Shown: positions 18,145 to 28,537 of the stretch, one piece after another
How positions within the stretch are numbered: the stretch's first letter is position 1
How the letters are laid out: every line of letters starts with the position of its first letter
Source of the DNA: a virus
Virus record (IMG/VR): IMGVR_UViG_3300042884_000436
Span: 1 to 42,733 of that record
Direction: 5' to 3' (one strand)
DNA length: 42,733 nucleotides
Notes under the pieces: model-generated
The model's input: only the letters and a program-made list of their open reading frames with translations
What the model was told of the DNA's origin: nothing
Databases searched by the model: none
Made by a program: the position numbers and the translations under genes

Positions 18145-18181
18145 GACTGTGATACTCTTTGGAAGTCAGGGTATCACAGTC
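18145..18181. terminator. bidirectional terminator between integrase/attP and the virion operon
   Basis: GACTGTGATAC (18145-18155) and GTATCACAGTC (18171-18181) form an 11-bp perfect stem with a 15-base loop in the 235-base gap between convergent genes. CGCCTTTATT follows on the + strand. It ends 7 bases from the stop of the giant virion protein gene, so it probably ends the long - strand late transcript as well. Confidence 0.65.
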
Positions 18182-18188
18182 GCCTTTA

Positions 18189-21100
18189 TTATTCCTCAGC
18201 CTCTTCCTCTATAGAGGGAACGATGCGAGCTCCACGAGCGTAGTCATATCCCCTCCGCGCTAGGTCTTTGCGCTTGCGCAGCAGAGGCTTTAACTTGAGC
18301 TGCTTCTCGGCAGGAGTTAGCTTCGGGTCGACCTCGACCTTGTCGATATCCTTGTTAACCTTAGAGATATCTTTACTAATCTGTCCAAGCTGTTTGCGAG
18401 CTTGTAGAGGGAACTTATTTTCCTCAGCATACTCGATAGCCTCTTCCCTGCGACCCTCCTCGATTAGTTTTTTGTGCGCTCTGTTAGCTTGATCAGCCTC
18501 CCTCTTCAGCTCATAGAAGTCGCTGACAAACCGACTTGTGGTACGGTCGCTGTCTTTAACAAAGCGTGTGAGGCCGCTGGCCGAAGCAATGGTATCCCCA
18601 ATGTGGTACGGGTCACCGAATAGGCCACCAACTTTCTTTGGTATGACTCCTACGCCTGAAAGGACTGAGTCAACGCCACTGATAAAGCCAGCACCCATAG
18701 TGCCTAAGTAGCCGTTCAGAACGTAATCAACCTTTTTGGGAGATACTCCTGCTGCACCGCCAATTGCTTTAGCTGTCTCGGTTGTCCTCTCGTCGTAGCG
18801 CATGCCAGCCGGTAGGTTCTGGTCTGACATTGTATCGATTGGTCCGCCTCTGAAGAAGCTGTAGTTTACGAATGCTTCCAATGTTGGCTTAACACCCTGC
18901 GGGATTGGGTTCATCGCGAACGTATTCGTGAAGGCAAAGACCAACTTATCCGAAGCTTCTCTCCCGTCTTGATCGCGAGCGTAATCATAGAGAGCTATCG
19001 GCATGGATCCAAAGATCGTTCCAACTTCGAACGGACGTGGCAGATAGATTGTCTTGTCGCCTACATACATGATGTCGTAGAGCATTTTGTTCTCTACGGT
19101 TTCTTCCTCCCAGCGGTCGTCATCGCTAAACATTGCGTAGATGGCGGACGAAGCTAGTGTGTAAAGCATGCCACGCAGCAGTACCTTTTTGCGCAGACCC
19201 ATAATGGTCGGTTCGTTCTGCTGGTTTTCAGCAATGCGGTACAAGCCCTGAATACGAGCATTGAGGAATGGGATCATTGGGATCAGCACGTTCATCGTGG
19301 CCCCTATGTACCCTTGACCAGCGCCCTTGCGACCAAAGTTAGTCAGGTTCATGGCTTCATACGCCGCCGACTTCGGGTTTCCGCCGCTTGCAATGATGTC
19401 GTTGTACAACTTCACGCGCTCAGCAAGTTCCGTTGCCTCACCAATTCTTTCCGCTGCGACCAAACCACTCTTGAGACGGTCTAACCAGTCGCGGGTAAAG
19501 CCATAGCCACCACCCTCTTGTCTACGGTAACGCCTGCGGACTTCATTGGCGAAGTCCCTTTCACCCATACCGTAGGCATAGCCACCAATGCCTGTGTTGG
19601 CTTTGATGATCTTGGTGGTTTCTCCGTTCTGGTATGCATCCTTCATACCCTTGAAGGTGTCGATGCCAAGAGTCAGCTTCGCGTCGGTTGTGACGTAGGT
19701 ACTGATCTTTCCTCGCCACAAGTTGGCTATCATGAATGATGGGGCAAGCGTCACGCTCGTCCGAAGAACATTCGCAAATTTGGAGAAAGCCTCCACGACG
19801 ACATTCATTTGCTGCGGACCAAGGGAAGCGATAGATGCCCATACGGCAGGGTCTTCGATCTGGTAGTAGACCGGCTTGCCATTTACGCGCAGGCGCATAA
19901 TACCCTCGCCTTCGGGAGTATTAACACGACGGCCAATGTCGTCGACGCCAAGATCATTCAAAGCATCAACGGCGTCAGCAGCCTCTTGTAGGGCGAGGTT
20001 CTTGCGAGCCGCGCTAATGATCGACTGCGTATTGCGGATCATGTTTTCATAGAGATTACCAAGTCCCGTGCTGCCACCCTTCAGCTTCAAGTCTAGGGCT
20101 GACTTTGGATTATTCATTGCGGCCTGCATCTTGGGACCAAGCACGTCTAGCTCGCCATCATCCTGCTCATACGCACGGTAGTAAGGCACGTAATCCATAC
20201 TCTTCAGAGTATCGCCAAGCTCTTCTGTAAGAAGGCCTGTGTCTACAGCGTAGTCAATGATTGCGCCGTTGAATACCTGATAAGCATCAAAGACCTCTGC
20301 GAAATCTGCATCGGCATTTCGCAATGTCTCCGCAATTTCGGTGTCAGTAACTTGAGTAAAACCAACCCTGCCCATTGTGCGAAGATCTTTTTCGCGACGA
20401 GCAACTGCATATGTTTGGAATGCACCAGCTCGCTCTTCGCCAATTGGAGCAAAGATATCGAACAAGCCGCTAATATCATCACTGAATGTGGTGATCTCAC
20501 CATCGAATACCGGCGGTCCAAGTTCCAACGCCCCCTGCATTACGCCAGTGGACTGAGATGCCATTTCCATCATCCGGCCAACGCTCGAACCGTCTACAGG
20601 GATACGTCCATCAGCGGGGTCTATGCCACGAATTGCAGCGTCGAGCCTTCTGTCGAGAACAAATGCGCTATCCTTGTCGTTTACGACGTTGCGAACGAAT
20701 GCTCTTCGGCGGCTTTCGTTTCCGATACGACCAACCATCTTATCAAAGAACTTTCCGAATACGCCTACACTTGGCTCCTCAGAAACAACCTTGTCCATCA
20801 TGGACTGAGACACGCCGCCAGTGTTTTGCGCACGACGGCCAGAGAAGCGGACGCCTTCACCAGTCATCATGTCTCTGATGCGATCAGCATTCTCGTTGTT
20901 GATTGGCGTAGCTTCGCCGACATCTATGCTGGTGTCGCCGCTGTTGTACTGGTCGCTACGACCACCGCGCTGTGGCGCAAGAGATATGTTGGCAATGTCT
21001 TCGAGCTGAGCCGCTCCGTTCTGCCGCATAAGAACGACAGGGATTTGTTCGATGCCAGCATCTTTGAATGCCGCCATGCGGTGACGGCCTTCATGCCCCA

Positions 21101-24100
21101 TCACTTGCCAAGGAAGAGACGTGACGCCTAGCTGCCGCTGAACCTCACTGATTTCACCAGCCTCCCTAACGGTAAGGAACAGCGGCTCGCTTACCTGCCT
21201 AAGCTCTTCAATGTTAAGCGGACGAGCGCGAGTCTTGGTGGGGTCCATTGTTGCGAGAAGGTCGCGCCCACTCTTGGACAAAGTCAGCCCAAGGAATTCG
21301 TCGGGGGACATGAACGTCATCCAACCCTTGGACTTATTGCCGTCCTCTGCCATAGCACTGATGATTTTTTCGGTGCGCTCTGGTGTGTAGACAGCACGAT
21401 TGGTTCGGCCAGAGTACTGGACGTCACCGCCTTGAGCAGCCACAGCTTGGTCGTAACTGTCTGTGTATTCACCCTCGTCTGGGCTATACAAGCCCTCGCG
21501 GTTCTGGTCGTAGGCCATAAAGACCACGTCAGGTTCGCCGCCATTGAATGATTTGAAGGTTTCTTTGTTCCAGTCGTCTGGCTTGAACTCGTCATTCCAG
21601 CGCATGCGAGCAACGGCCTTGAATCCGCTGACGGAGTAGATCGACGGCAGTACTGTGTCGAATGCATCCAGCTTACGACCACCAAGAGCTACAGCCATAC
21701 GGATCATGGAGAATGCCACGCCGCGATCAGCGCTCTTCGGAGACTTGAAGGCGCTTACGATATCGTCGCCCTTCAGTGCAAAGCCAGACATGCCATCCTT
21801 AGTAACGAACAGGCGCATGTCCTGATATTCGTTTTCCGGATAGACATAGACTGAAGCACCGAAGCGGTTGTCCTGCTTCGAGTCGTTGATCAAACGGGTG
21901 TAGAGCTTGCCTGCGGCTTTACCGCGTGTCAGCTCATGGAAGTCTGGAGCATCAAATCCGTTCTCGCTGAACAGATCTTTGACGGAAGTCGAGTGCGAGT
22001 AAGTAGCTGCAACAGGTACGCGACCAGTTACAGAGTTCGCAAGTACTCCTCCGCTTCGGCGTCCGACATTCCCTTCTGTTGAAGATCCTTCTTCAACTCG
22101 AGGAGTCCCTTCGAACCGGCTGCGAAGCTTGGTTGCGAGGTCTTGGTCGGTGCGTCCGGTGCGTCCGGAGTATTGCTCAGAAACGCCAGCACCGCCTCGT
22201 CCTGCTCCTGCTGAGCTGACATTGGAACGTAGTCTTGCGTCGACTGCTTCGTTGGCTTGTCTGATTTGTTCATCACTGACTCCTGCGTTTTTCGCGACAA
22301 GGATTGCTGCATTTGCATAATCCGGCGCGTTGTCGTCGTCGTAGCCTTCATTGACTTCGTCGGTTTTCGCAGCCTCATATAACCTTTTTTCAGGGTACCA
22401 CAATAGGGCTTGCAGATCAGCAGTGGTTAGCTTTGGATACTTCTTTTTAAGAGTGGTGAGCGTGTTCTGGAATACGCTGCGAATGTACTTACGCTCGTTC
22501 GCTCCAGCAGGTGCTTCCTTCTGACCGTCAAGATATCCTGCAAGTCCGTTCCCTTTCTTGCGGATCTCATCGCCAAGGCCAACCTGCTCGAAGCGGCCCT
22601 TTTGTTTGCCAACAATATCCTCGAGTCCGGCTGTGTTGCCACGACCAATATCGCTTATCTTGGTTCGGTTCGCTGGCTTGATGGAGGCTTTCTGGATAGC
22701 TACAGCAATCGTGTCGGCGTCTGCGTTATCGACGTTCAGGCCAATGATAGAGCCAAGCTCTGAGCGCTGTTCATTGCTAAGCGCAGCAACAAGGCGCGAG
22801 AGTACGTCCCTGCCCTTCTCTACGTTCTGCTCTTTGACAGATACCAGCGTGCCAGTCCAACGACCCCATGTCCGCATCAACCAGCGGTCCATCGTGAGCT
22901 GGTCAAAGTGACCATACAGGTTCGCGAAGAAACCATTACCAATTTTCGGACCAAGGATTGCAGCACCGAATACAGTCTCTGCCTTACCTTCGCCACTTAC
23001 CGAAATGCCGGTCTCGCTTTCGATTTCCTTAACCGTAGCCTTCGTGGTCATGAGGCGCTCGAGCTCATCGAACCCAAGCTTTTTCATCATCACGTTGAAC
23101 AGCTTCATGTGGCCGTCAATCGCATCAGCAGCAGTGCCGATACCAATATCAGTCGGCATCGCCCCCGTTTCTTTGTAGATACGGTACGCCTTTTCAGCGA
23201 TCTCAAAGTTCGGGTTAACCTTCAAGCCATTCGACGAAACGGCGAGAGCCCAAATGAAGGCGAACTTAGACTGCCTATCTGTAGCGATCTCTGGATGAAC
23301 AAGACTGAGGACGGCAAGAGCCTTGGACACCTTCTCGTCGTACCAGCCAATAGCGTTGGCATTCTCTTGAAGAGCGTACTCAGCATCCTTCACCGCCATC
23401 TTGGTAAGGTACTTGAACGTCTCGTTCGCTTCGTAGTCTTCGGCGTTTATGCCCGACTCATTCAAGGATGACTTGACGCGCTCTTGGATGAACACCTTCA
23501 GGTCACGTCCTTTGCGGAAGGACTTGTTCTGAAGGATATTAAAGTTGTGCTCTAAGGATGACGTTACCGCTGGGTTCTTTGGTACCCGACCAGAATATCT
23601 TTCCGAAGCTTCTGCGGCGGCAATTACTTTGGTCAGTTTTGTTGGCGCTTCTAAATCACTTAGATACTCTTGTGCTTCACCACTGCGATAGCCTTCGAAG
23701 TAGTCCGCTAATGAGATAACATTTTCGTTGCGAAGAAGCTTGCCAAACTCACGACGGAAAGATTGGATCATGTCGACAACGCGAGCGATAGTGGCTTTCA
23801 GACCACGCATCGGAGAGCCGCTCTCTTTAGCATTGACCAGAGCGCCAAACGCCACAGCCTGCGCTTCGTAGAAGGCAAGTGGATTGTCGCCAAAGTTTGC
23901 AACTAGGTCATCATAGAAGCTGACGCCGTTGCCCATGTCCGTCGCCTTCAAAACGCGCAAGATACTCACATCAAACTGCTTAACAGTCATTCCGTCTTCG
24001 AAGACGTTGTTGAGCATTTCAAATGCCTGCGGGTCGTAAACCTCCAACATGTCTTGAATAACGTGGAACGCTTCATGAGCTGCGCTTTCGCGAGCGTAAA

Positions 24101-27100
24101 TTCCTAGATCTTCGCTTAGTGAAAGCGTGATAAGACCGCTCATTCCATTACGGCTGATATCGTAGATCTTATACGCACCAGTGTTTTCGTCACCAACCCT
24201 AAGTCCACTCGCCGCCGCCGCATTTGCATCGGTAACCTTGAGTGATGGCACGAAAAGAATATCTACGTTAGCGCTCTTCGGAAGGACACGCGACATGACA
24301 TCGCCTGCTGCAAAAGCGTAATGGAACTGCTTTGGGGTGTAACCACCCTGCTTCATAATTGATCGCAGGCGATTCGCAATAATGCGACCCTGACGCCCAC
24401 GAGAAGCGATCTTATTTAACCGGTCCTCAATGACGGCCTCGTAATCAATCTTCTTCGTGTCGCGCTTGTTAGCTTCGTCCTTACGAGGAGTTGGGTTCCG
24501 CGCTACGCTATCGCTTGCCTTGGTTACGCCGCGACCAACATCGTCAATGTTGTTGTCCGTGTTTTCAGGACGAACGGTCCGCTCTTCGGTCGTCGGTTCA
24601 GCCTGCGCCTCAGCTTGCGTTGCAGCTTTGGTTTCGGTCTGCGTTGCGGTGGTAGCTACGCCAGTAGCGTATGTGCGCTTCTTACGCTTAGAGGTTCGGC
24701 CAGAGTAACGTGAATCACCATCACCCCGCTTGGTGTTGAGCTGGCTGATGAGCTCTGGGCCAATATCCTCCGCACCCATGTCCTTGTCCTTGGACATGCG
24801 CTTGATCTCAGCAAGGTCTGCGTCGTCGATCAGACCTTCTTTATGAACCTTGTCGGCGTAGCGAACGACGCCATTGCGGTCGTCGTTAAGGATCTTGTCT
24901 TCGATATTTTCGACGTGCTTTTCAACCTTGCCGCCATCATCTTCATCAGGCTTCTTCGGCGCAGGTTCTTTCTCAGCTTCGGTAGGTGCGGTCTGGACTT
25001 CCGGTGCCTGCAGTTGAGGCGTGGCAGGAGGACCACTGATTTCGTTCGGACCTTCTACATTGCCTTGTACGTTTGGCGCACGCTCTTGCTGTGGATTAAC
25101 CTGCGCGTTCTGCGCCTGTTGTTCCACCGGCAACTGGTCGGTGTTTGCCTCAAAGCCCGTCATGCGGGTAGGCGAGATCGTGGCAGGCAGTCCTACGTCC
25201 TGTGTAGGCACTAAAGCTCGCGTGCTGGTGCGATCTACTGACTGACGTGGGTTGAGGTCTGTGCCTGTACCCTTGCGTGGCTTGCGCAGATCTCCAGCAA
25301 GCTCTTGCGACATGCGCGGCGTGCCACGAACGACGCGATCAAACATATCGGTGGGTGATACGTCTTCGGAGATAATTACGGGCGTGCCATCAGAATTAGT
25401 TTCAGTCGGGGAGTCGTACTGAATGCGGACGCGACCGTCTTCAAGACCAACAACTGTTGCAACAGTTCCGCCAAGATCTTCACCGTACTTTGCAGGGTTA
25501 AGAAAGAACTGGACTTCAGGATCTGGAGCACCGGCACGCAGATCTTCACGCTGAGTGCCTTGACCTGTCGCAGTGTCAAACCGACGTTGACGCACATCCG
25601 CCAAACGGAAAGCCTGCTGAGCCTCGCGTTCACGCTGAGCTTCATTAGTCACATCTTCTTGTGACATGATTACACTGCCTTGACCGCCGCGCTCTGGGCG
25701 TGCGAAGAGAGTGCCGGTTGGGGCAGTTGGCTGGTAGTTGCTGACGGCGTTACGCAGGCTATTTACGAATTTCTTGCCATCACCTTTAACTTGAACTGCC
25801 TCAGCAATTGCCGAAAGAGATGGGCTCTCAGCAATCACGCTTGGGTCTATCTTTGCCAGCTCGTCGCTGATCATCTGGCGAGAGTTGGTGACAGAGTTGG
25901 TGCCACCAAACATTCCAGAGATCCGCCGAATAGCTTCAGGCTCAATGCGGCTGGCCTCCTCCTGATTAAGGATGCGAGCTACCTGCTGAACTTTAGTCTC
26001 ATCACCAACTGGCTGCGACATGATGTCGGCGATGCGCGGGTTGGATTCGTTATTACGAGCGATATCAAGGATCTGGTCTGGCGTGTAGCTCATGCCGCCA
26101 GCGGAGATGTTGCCAAGGCCGCGAAGCGCTGTGCCGCTTTGATCTTCAAGAAGTGGGGTGCTAGACGGTTGGCCTTGAGCCGCCCTTTCCTCTAAAGCAT
26201 CAAGAAGCTCTTGGTCTGTGTTTGTTTGCGGAGGCGTTGCAGGAGCGCCGTTCATGTCCTCACCGCGAATGCGACCAACAACTTCTCTGCCGCCACGAAG
26301 CGTACCGCCAGCAAAGCCACCAAGGGCAAAGTCCTGCAGTGCTGACTGACCAACTTCTACATTTGGGTTGTAGACGCCAAGCTCAATAAGGTCTTGAGCA
26401 ACACCTGCCGCAGCCTCCTGAACGCCTTCTTCAATTGCGCTACCAGCAACTCTACCAACAGCATTCTTGCCACCCTGAGCCATTGCCCTGCCCACTGCTG
26501 TGGAGGCAAATCGTTGACCAACCATCTCAACGACTTTTTGGCCGTAACCATTTGGAACTCGAGAAAGCAGGCCTTTGACTGGAATAAGTTCGGATAAACC
26601 GACCAAGCCGCCAAATGTTTCGGCGAGCATTTCTTGACCAGAGGAAACTACACCACCCTGCTCGCGAAGCTGCTTGACGCGCTCATCTTGCTGATCAACA
26701 CCGCCGCCAAAAGACATAGCACCGACAGCGGCGCGTACAGGAACAGAGGCTACACCACCTGCAAGATAAGGAACTGTTGAGCCAAGGGCCTCGCCACCCA
26801 TGCCACCATAGCGCAGCATCGTGTTCTGTGAAGCAGACTCTGGGGCCGCATACTTTTTATTGAAGTCGTCGCGATAATCGCGGACTGACTCTGCAGATTC
26901 GTCAAAGCCAAGATAGTCAGCAACACCAGCAACACCGCCAAGAACGGTGCCTACCGCCCCACGTACCGGAGCGTTAATGACCTCGCGGCCAACATCGCCA
27001 GCGGTGGTTTTTATTTCGCGTCCAGAATTAATTTTGGCGAGAGTGTCGTCCCGCCGCATCTTCATGAACTTCAGAGTTTCGCTGAGGTAGCCAGCCTCAC

Positions 27101-27302
27101 GACCACCAATTCCGCCAGCCCTAAGCTTATTAGAAAGTGCTTGTATTTCAGCGTCTTGCTTCTGCAGCTCTGCCTGCCATTGTGGATTGCTTGCAGGACG
27201 TTGCGTGCCTTGCTGACCAGACGATGATCTTCGAGTGGTGGTTTTACCTAAATCCTCCCAGCGCGTGGGTGCAAATCGTAGTCTATTATTATCTTCAGAC
27301 AT
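18189..27302 (-). CDS. giant polyvalent internal virion protein (3037 aa)
   Basis: It is probably packaged in the virion and ejected with the DNA. Regions seen, N to C: coiled/charged start (1-90); Gly/Ala-rich amphipathic and hydrophobic stretches (about 90-340), as in ejection proteins; zincin-like motif HEAFH at 1076-1080; a conserved-looking phage domain of unknown function (about 1240-1530); a domain ending PDVVFMAYD (about 1750-1930); a ParB-like motif GHEGRHRMAAF (about 2069-2079) followed by IPVVL; and a large polyvalent-protein-associated domain (LPD38-like, about 2500-2900) with membrane-prone helices. The linkers carry YSGR/FSGR at 866, 1236, 1711, 1963 and 2153. It is the last gene of the late operon. 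Confidence 0.8.
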   Translation of the reverse strand: MSEDNNRLRFAPTRWEDLGKTTTRRSSSGQQGTQRPASNPQWQAELQKQDAEIQALSNKLRAGGIGGREAGYLSETLKFMKMRRDDTLAKINSGREIKTTAGDVGREVINAPVRGAVGTVLGGVAGVADYLGFDESAESVRDYRDDFNKKYAAPESASQNTMLRYGGMGGEALGSTVPYLAGGVASVPVRAAVGAMSFGGGVDQQDERVKQLREQGGVVSSGQEMLAETFGGLVGLSELIPVKGLLSRVPNGYGQKVVEMVGQRFASTAVGRAMAQGGKNAVGRVAGSAIEEGVQEAAAGVAQDLIELGVYNPNVEVGQSALQDFALGGFAGGTLRGGREVVGRIRGEDMNGAPATPPQTNTDQELLDALEERAAQGQPSSTPLLEDQSGTALRGLGNISAGGMSYTPDQILDIARNNESNPRIADIMSQPVGDETKVQQVARILNQEEASRIEPEAIRRISGMFGGTNSVTNSRQMISDELAKIDPSVIAESPSLSAIAEAVQVKGDGKKFVNSLRNAVSNYQPTAPTGTLFARPERGGQGSVIMSQEDVTNEAQREREAQQAFRLADVRQRRFDTATGQGTQREDLRAGAPDPEVQFFLNPAKYGEDLGGTVATVVGLEDGRVRIQYDSPTETNSDGTPVIISEDVSPTDMFDRVVRGTPRMSQELAGDLRKPRKGTGTDLNPRQSVDRTSTRALVPTQDVGLPATISPTRMTGFEANTDQLPVEQQAQNAQVNPQQERAPNVQGNVEGPNEISGPPATPQLQAPEVQTAPTEAEKEPAPKKPDEDDGGKVEKHVENIEDKILNDDRNGVVRYADKVHKEGLIDDADLAEIKRMSKDKDMGAEDIGPELISQLNTKRGDGDSRYSGRTSKRKKRTYATGVATTATQTETKAATQAEAQAEPTTEERTVRPENTDNNIDDVGRGVTKASDSVARNPTPRKDEANKRDTKKIDYEAVIEDRLNKIASRGRQGRIIANRLRSIMKQGGYTPKQFHYAFAAGDVMSRVLPKSANVDILFVPSLKVTDANAAAASGLRVGDENTGAYKIYDISRNGMSGLITLSLSEDLGIYARESAAHEAFHVIQDMLEVYDPQAFEMLNNVFEDGMTVKQFDVSILRVLKATDMGNGVSFYDDLVANFGDNPLAFYEAQAVAFGALVNAKESGSPMRGLKATIARVVDMIQSFRREFGKLLRNENVISLADYFEGYRSGEAQEYLSDLEAPTKLTKVIAAAEASERYSGRVPKNPAVTSSLEHNFNILQNKSFRKGRDLKVFIQERVKSSLNESGINAEDYEANETFKYLTKMAVKDAEYALQENANAIGWYDEKVSKALAVLSLVHPEIATDRQSKFAFIWALAVSSNGLKVNPNFEIAEKAYRIYKETGAMPTDIGIGTAADAIDGHMKLFNVMMKKLGFDELERLMTTKATVKEIESETGISVSGEGKAETVFGAAILGPKIGNGFFANLYGHFDQLTMDRWLMRTWGRWTGTLVSVKEQNVEKGRDVLSRLVAALSNEQRSELGSIIGLNVDNADADTIAVAIQKASIKPANRTKISDIGRGNTAGLEDIVGKQKGRFEQVGLGDEIRKKGNGLAGYLDGQKEAPAGANERKYIRSVFQNTLTTLKKKYPKLTTADLQALLWYPEKRLYEAAKTDEVNEGYDDDNAPDYANAAILVAKNAGVSDEQIRQANEAVDARLRSNVSSAGAGRGGAGVSEQYSGRTGRTDQDLATKLRSRFEGTPRVEEGSSTEGNVGRRSGGVLANSVTGRVPVAATYSHSTSVKDLFSENGFDAPDFHELTRGKAAGKLYTRLINDSKQDNRFGASVYVYPENEYQDMRLFVTKDGMSGFALKGDDIVSAFKSPKSADRGVAFSMIRMAVALGGRKLDAFDTVLPSIYSVSGFKAVARMRWNDEFKPDDWNKETFKSFNGGEPDVVFMAYDQNREGLYSPDEGEYTDSYDQAVAAQGGDVQYSGRTNRAVYTPERTEKIISAMAEDGNKSKGWMTFMSPDEFLGLTLSKSGRDLLATMDPTKTRARPLNIEELRQVSEPLFLTVREAGEISEVQRQLGVTSLPWQVMGHEGRHRMAAFKDAGIEQIPVVLMRQNGAAQLEDIANISLAPQRGGRSDQYNSGDTSIDVGEATPINNENADRIRDMMTGEGVRFSGRRAQNTGGVSQSMMDKVVSEEPSVGVFGKFFDKMVGRIGNESRRRAFVRNVVNDKDSAFVLDRRLDAAIRGIDPADGRIPVDGSSVGRMMEMASQSTGVMQGALELGPPVFDGEITTFSDDISGLFDIFAPIGEERAGAFQTYAVARREKDLRTMGRVGFTQVTDTEIAETLRNADADFAEVFDAYQVFNGAIIDYAVDTGLLTEELGDTLKSMDYVPYYRAYEQDDGELDVLGPKMQAAMNNPKSALDLKLKGGSTGLGNLYENMIRNTQSIISAARKNLALQEAADAVDALNDLGVDDIGRRVNTPEGEGIMRLRVNGKPVYYQIEDPAVWASIASLGPQQMNVVVEAFSKFANVLRTSVTLAPSFMIANLWRGKISTYVTTDAKLTLGIDTFKGMKDAYQNGETTKIIKANTGIGGYAYGMGERDFANEVRRRYRRQEGGGYGFTRDWLDRLKSGLVAAERIGEATELAERVKLYNDIIASGGNPKSAAYEAMNLTNFGRKGAGQGYIGATMNVLIPMIPFLNARIQGLYRIAENQQNEPTIMGLRKKVLLRGMLYTLASSAIYAMFSDDDRWEEETVENKMLYDIMYVGDKTIYLPRPFEVGTIFGSMPIALYDYARDQDGREASDKLVFAFTNTFAMNPIPQGVKPTLEAFVNYSFFRGGPIDTMSDQNLPAGMRYDERTTETAKAIGGAAGVSPKKVDYVLNGYLGTMGAGFISGVDSVLSGVGVIPKKVGGLFGDPYHIGDTIASASGLTRFVKDSDRTTSRFVSDFYELKREADQANRAHKKLIEEGRREEAIEYAEENKFPLQARKQLGQISKDISKVNKDIDKVEVDPKLTPAEKQLKLKPLLRKRKDLARRGYDYARGARIVPSIEEEAEE

Positions 27303-27338
27303 CTTTAGCTTTCTGCAACTTACGCAAAGGAAATTATT

Positions 27339-28526
27339 TTATGAGCCCATGCGGCCCATGTATTTAAAAACTGTGTTTGCTGTTACTTCTGGATCGCCAT
27401 TTTCCAGAGCAGTTAAACGCCGTTGGTATGCTGCACTTATATCTTCCTCAGTCAGATCTTTTGTCACCAAATTCTTCGGAGGGTTTTTAATCAGTTTCTC
27501 AAGTCGAGTCGCTTCATAATTTAGGATTTTGTAGAAATCGGCTTCATTTGTAGCTTGATACATCTGAGCAAGTCGACCCCTTAGCTTAGGGTCGCTGTTA
27601 ATTCCTTTGAACACATTAGCTGCAACGGCACCAGACTCAAAAAGAGTTTCTGGTTTGACGAAGCCGGTAAAGGTTTTATTTTTTCCAGTCCTCAGATCCT
27701 TGCCACTCAAGGTCACTTCAACCATCTGTACAGGTCTTCCATTAGCGTCCTTTTGTGTGGCCCCTCGAAATCGAGTGGCTCTTGTTGTTTTAGGATCAAA
27801 GCCTTGAGCCTTAACTGTCGCATTAACAACCTCTGTATCCCTTGCAAACCTCAACGCGACGCCAAGTTTCTTGCCGTTGTTGATCCAATCCCCGAATGGG
27901 TTTTGCATAATCTCTTCAAGAACGGGTGCGTCATATGCTCTAGAAGCAAGTTTGACTATTGCTGATCCAGCAATTTTATTCCCCATAAGAGAGCGCATGT
28001 TTTCTGGAGATGGATTGCTGGCAGTAGCGCCAACAAATTTCCATACATTTTTAAGCGCGTTATTTGCTATTTTTTCTTCTCGCTCGTCTCTATAAATTTG
28101 CGTTCTTAGGCCAAGCTCACCAGCGCTTGTGTTGGCGTTCATACGGCTTGTTCGGGCGTTGAATTGGTTAACTCCCAAGTTACCCTCAGCTACCTTAATG
28201 TCTGTATCAATCATTCTCTTGCGGTTGTCAGCAAGAACTCCTGCGTCCCTAGCTTCTGCTTCAGTCTTGTTTACAGTACCTAATAGCTGGCGACCACGAA
28301 GTGCCACGCGGTCTGGCGACATATCTTCGTCATATACACCCTGCTTGCGCACATCGTCTTTAATCAGGAGCTTGAGCTGCTCTTGTGCCTGACGCTGCGT
28401 TTCCAGCTTCATGGACTTTTCGAACGAACGATCCTCATCCAGACGCGCCTCATCGCGATAGGACTTCATGATCCCAAGGCCTTGACCAAGAGCGTTTGAG
28501 AATGACTGTGCTGGATCGATTGCCAT
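27339..28526 (-). CDS. internal virion protein-like (395 aa)
   Basis: No named family is recognised. It begins MAIDPAQSFSNALGQGLGIMKSY, then has a long charged helical region (about 25-160), then a mixed domain. Helical proteins of this type preceding a giant ejection protein occupy the place of T7 gp15. It has no signal peptide or membrane helix. The start is at 28526, 11 bases after the preceding stop, and the following giant gene begins 36 bases after its end. Confidence 0.65.
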   Translation of the reverse strand: MAIDPAQSFSNALGQGLGIMKSYRDEARLDEDRSFEKSMKLETQRQAQEQLKLLIKDDVRKQGVYDEDMSPDRVALRGRQLLGTVNKTEAEARDAGVLADNRKRMIDTDIKVAEGNLGVNQFNARTSRMNANTSAGELGLRTQIYRDEREEKIANNALKNVWKFVGATASNPSPENMRSLMGNKIAGSAIVKLASRAYDAPVLEEIMQNPFGDWINNGKKLGVALRFARDTEVVNATVKAQGFDPKTTRATRFRGATQKDANGRPVQMVEVTLSGKDLRTGKNKTFTGFVKPETLFESGAVAANVFKGINSDPKLRGRLAQMYQATNEADFYKILNYEATRLEKLIKNPPKNLVTKDLTEEDISAAYQRRLTALENGDPEVTANTVFKYMGRMGS

Positions 28527-28537
28527 AACTAAAAGCC

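Noticed and set aside
20352-23471. Long + strand frames (20352-21131, 22908-23471) opposite the giant virion gene
   Set aside because: They are shadows of the very long - strand frame, with no ribosome binding sites and no protein-like pattern.
24740-24760. CTGATGAG in the giant virion gene
   Set aside because: There is no GAAA, stem or cleavage site around it; it is ordinary coding sequence.
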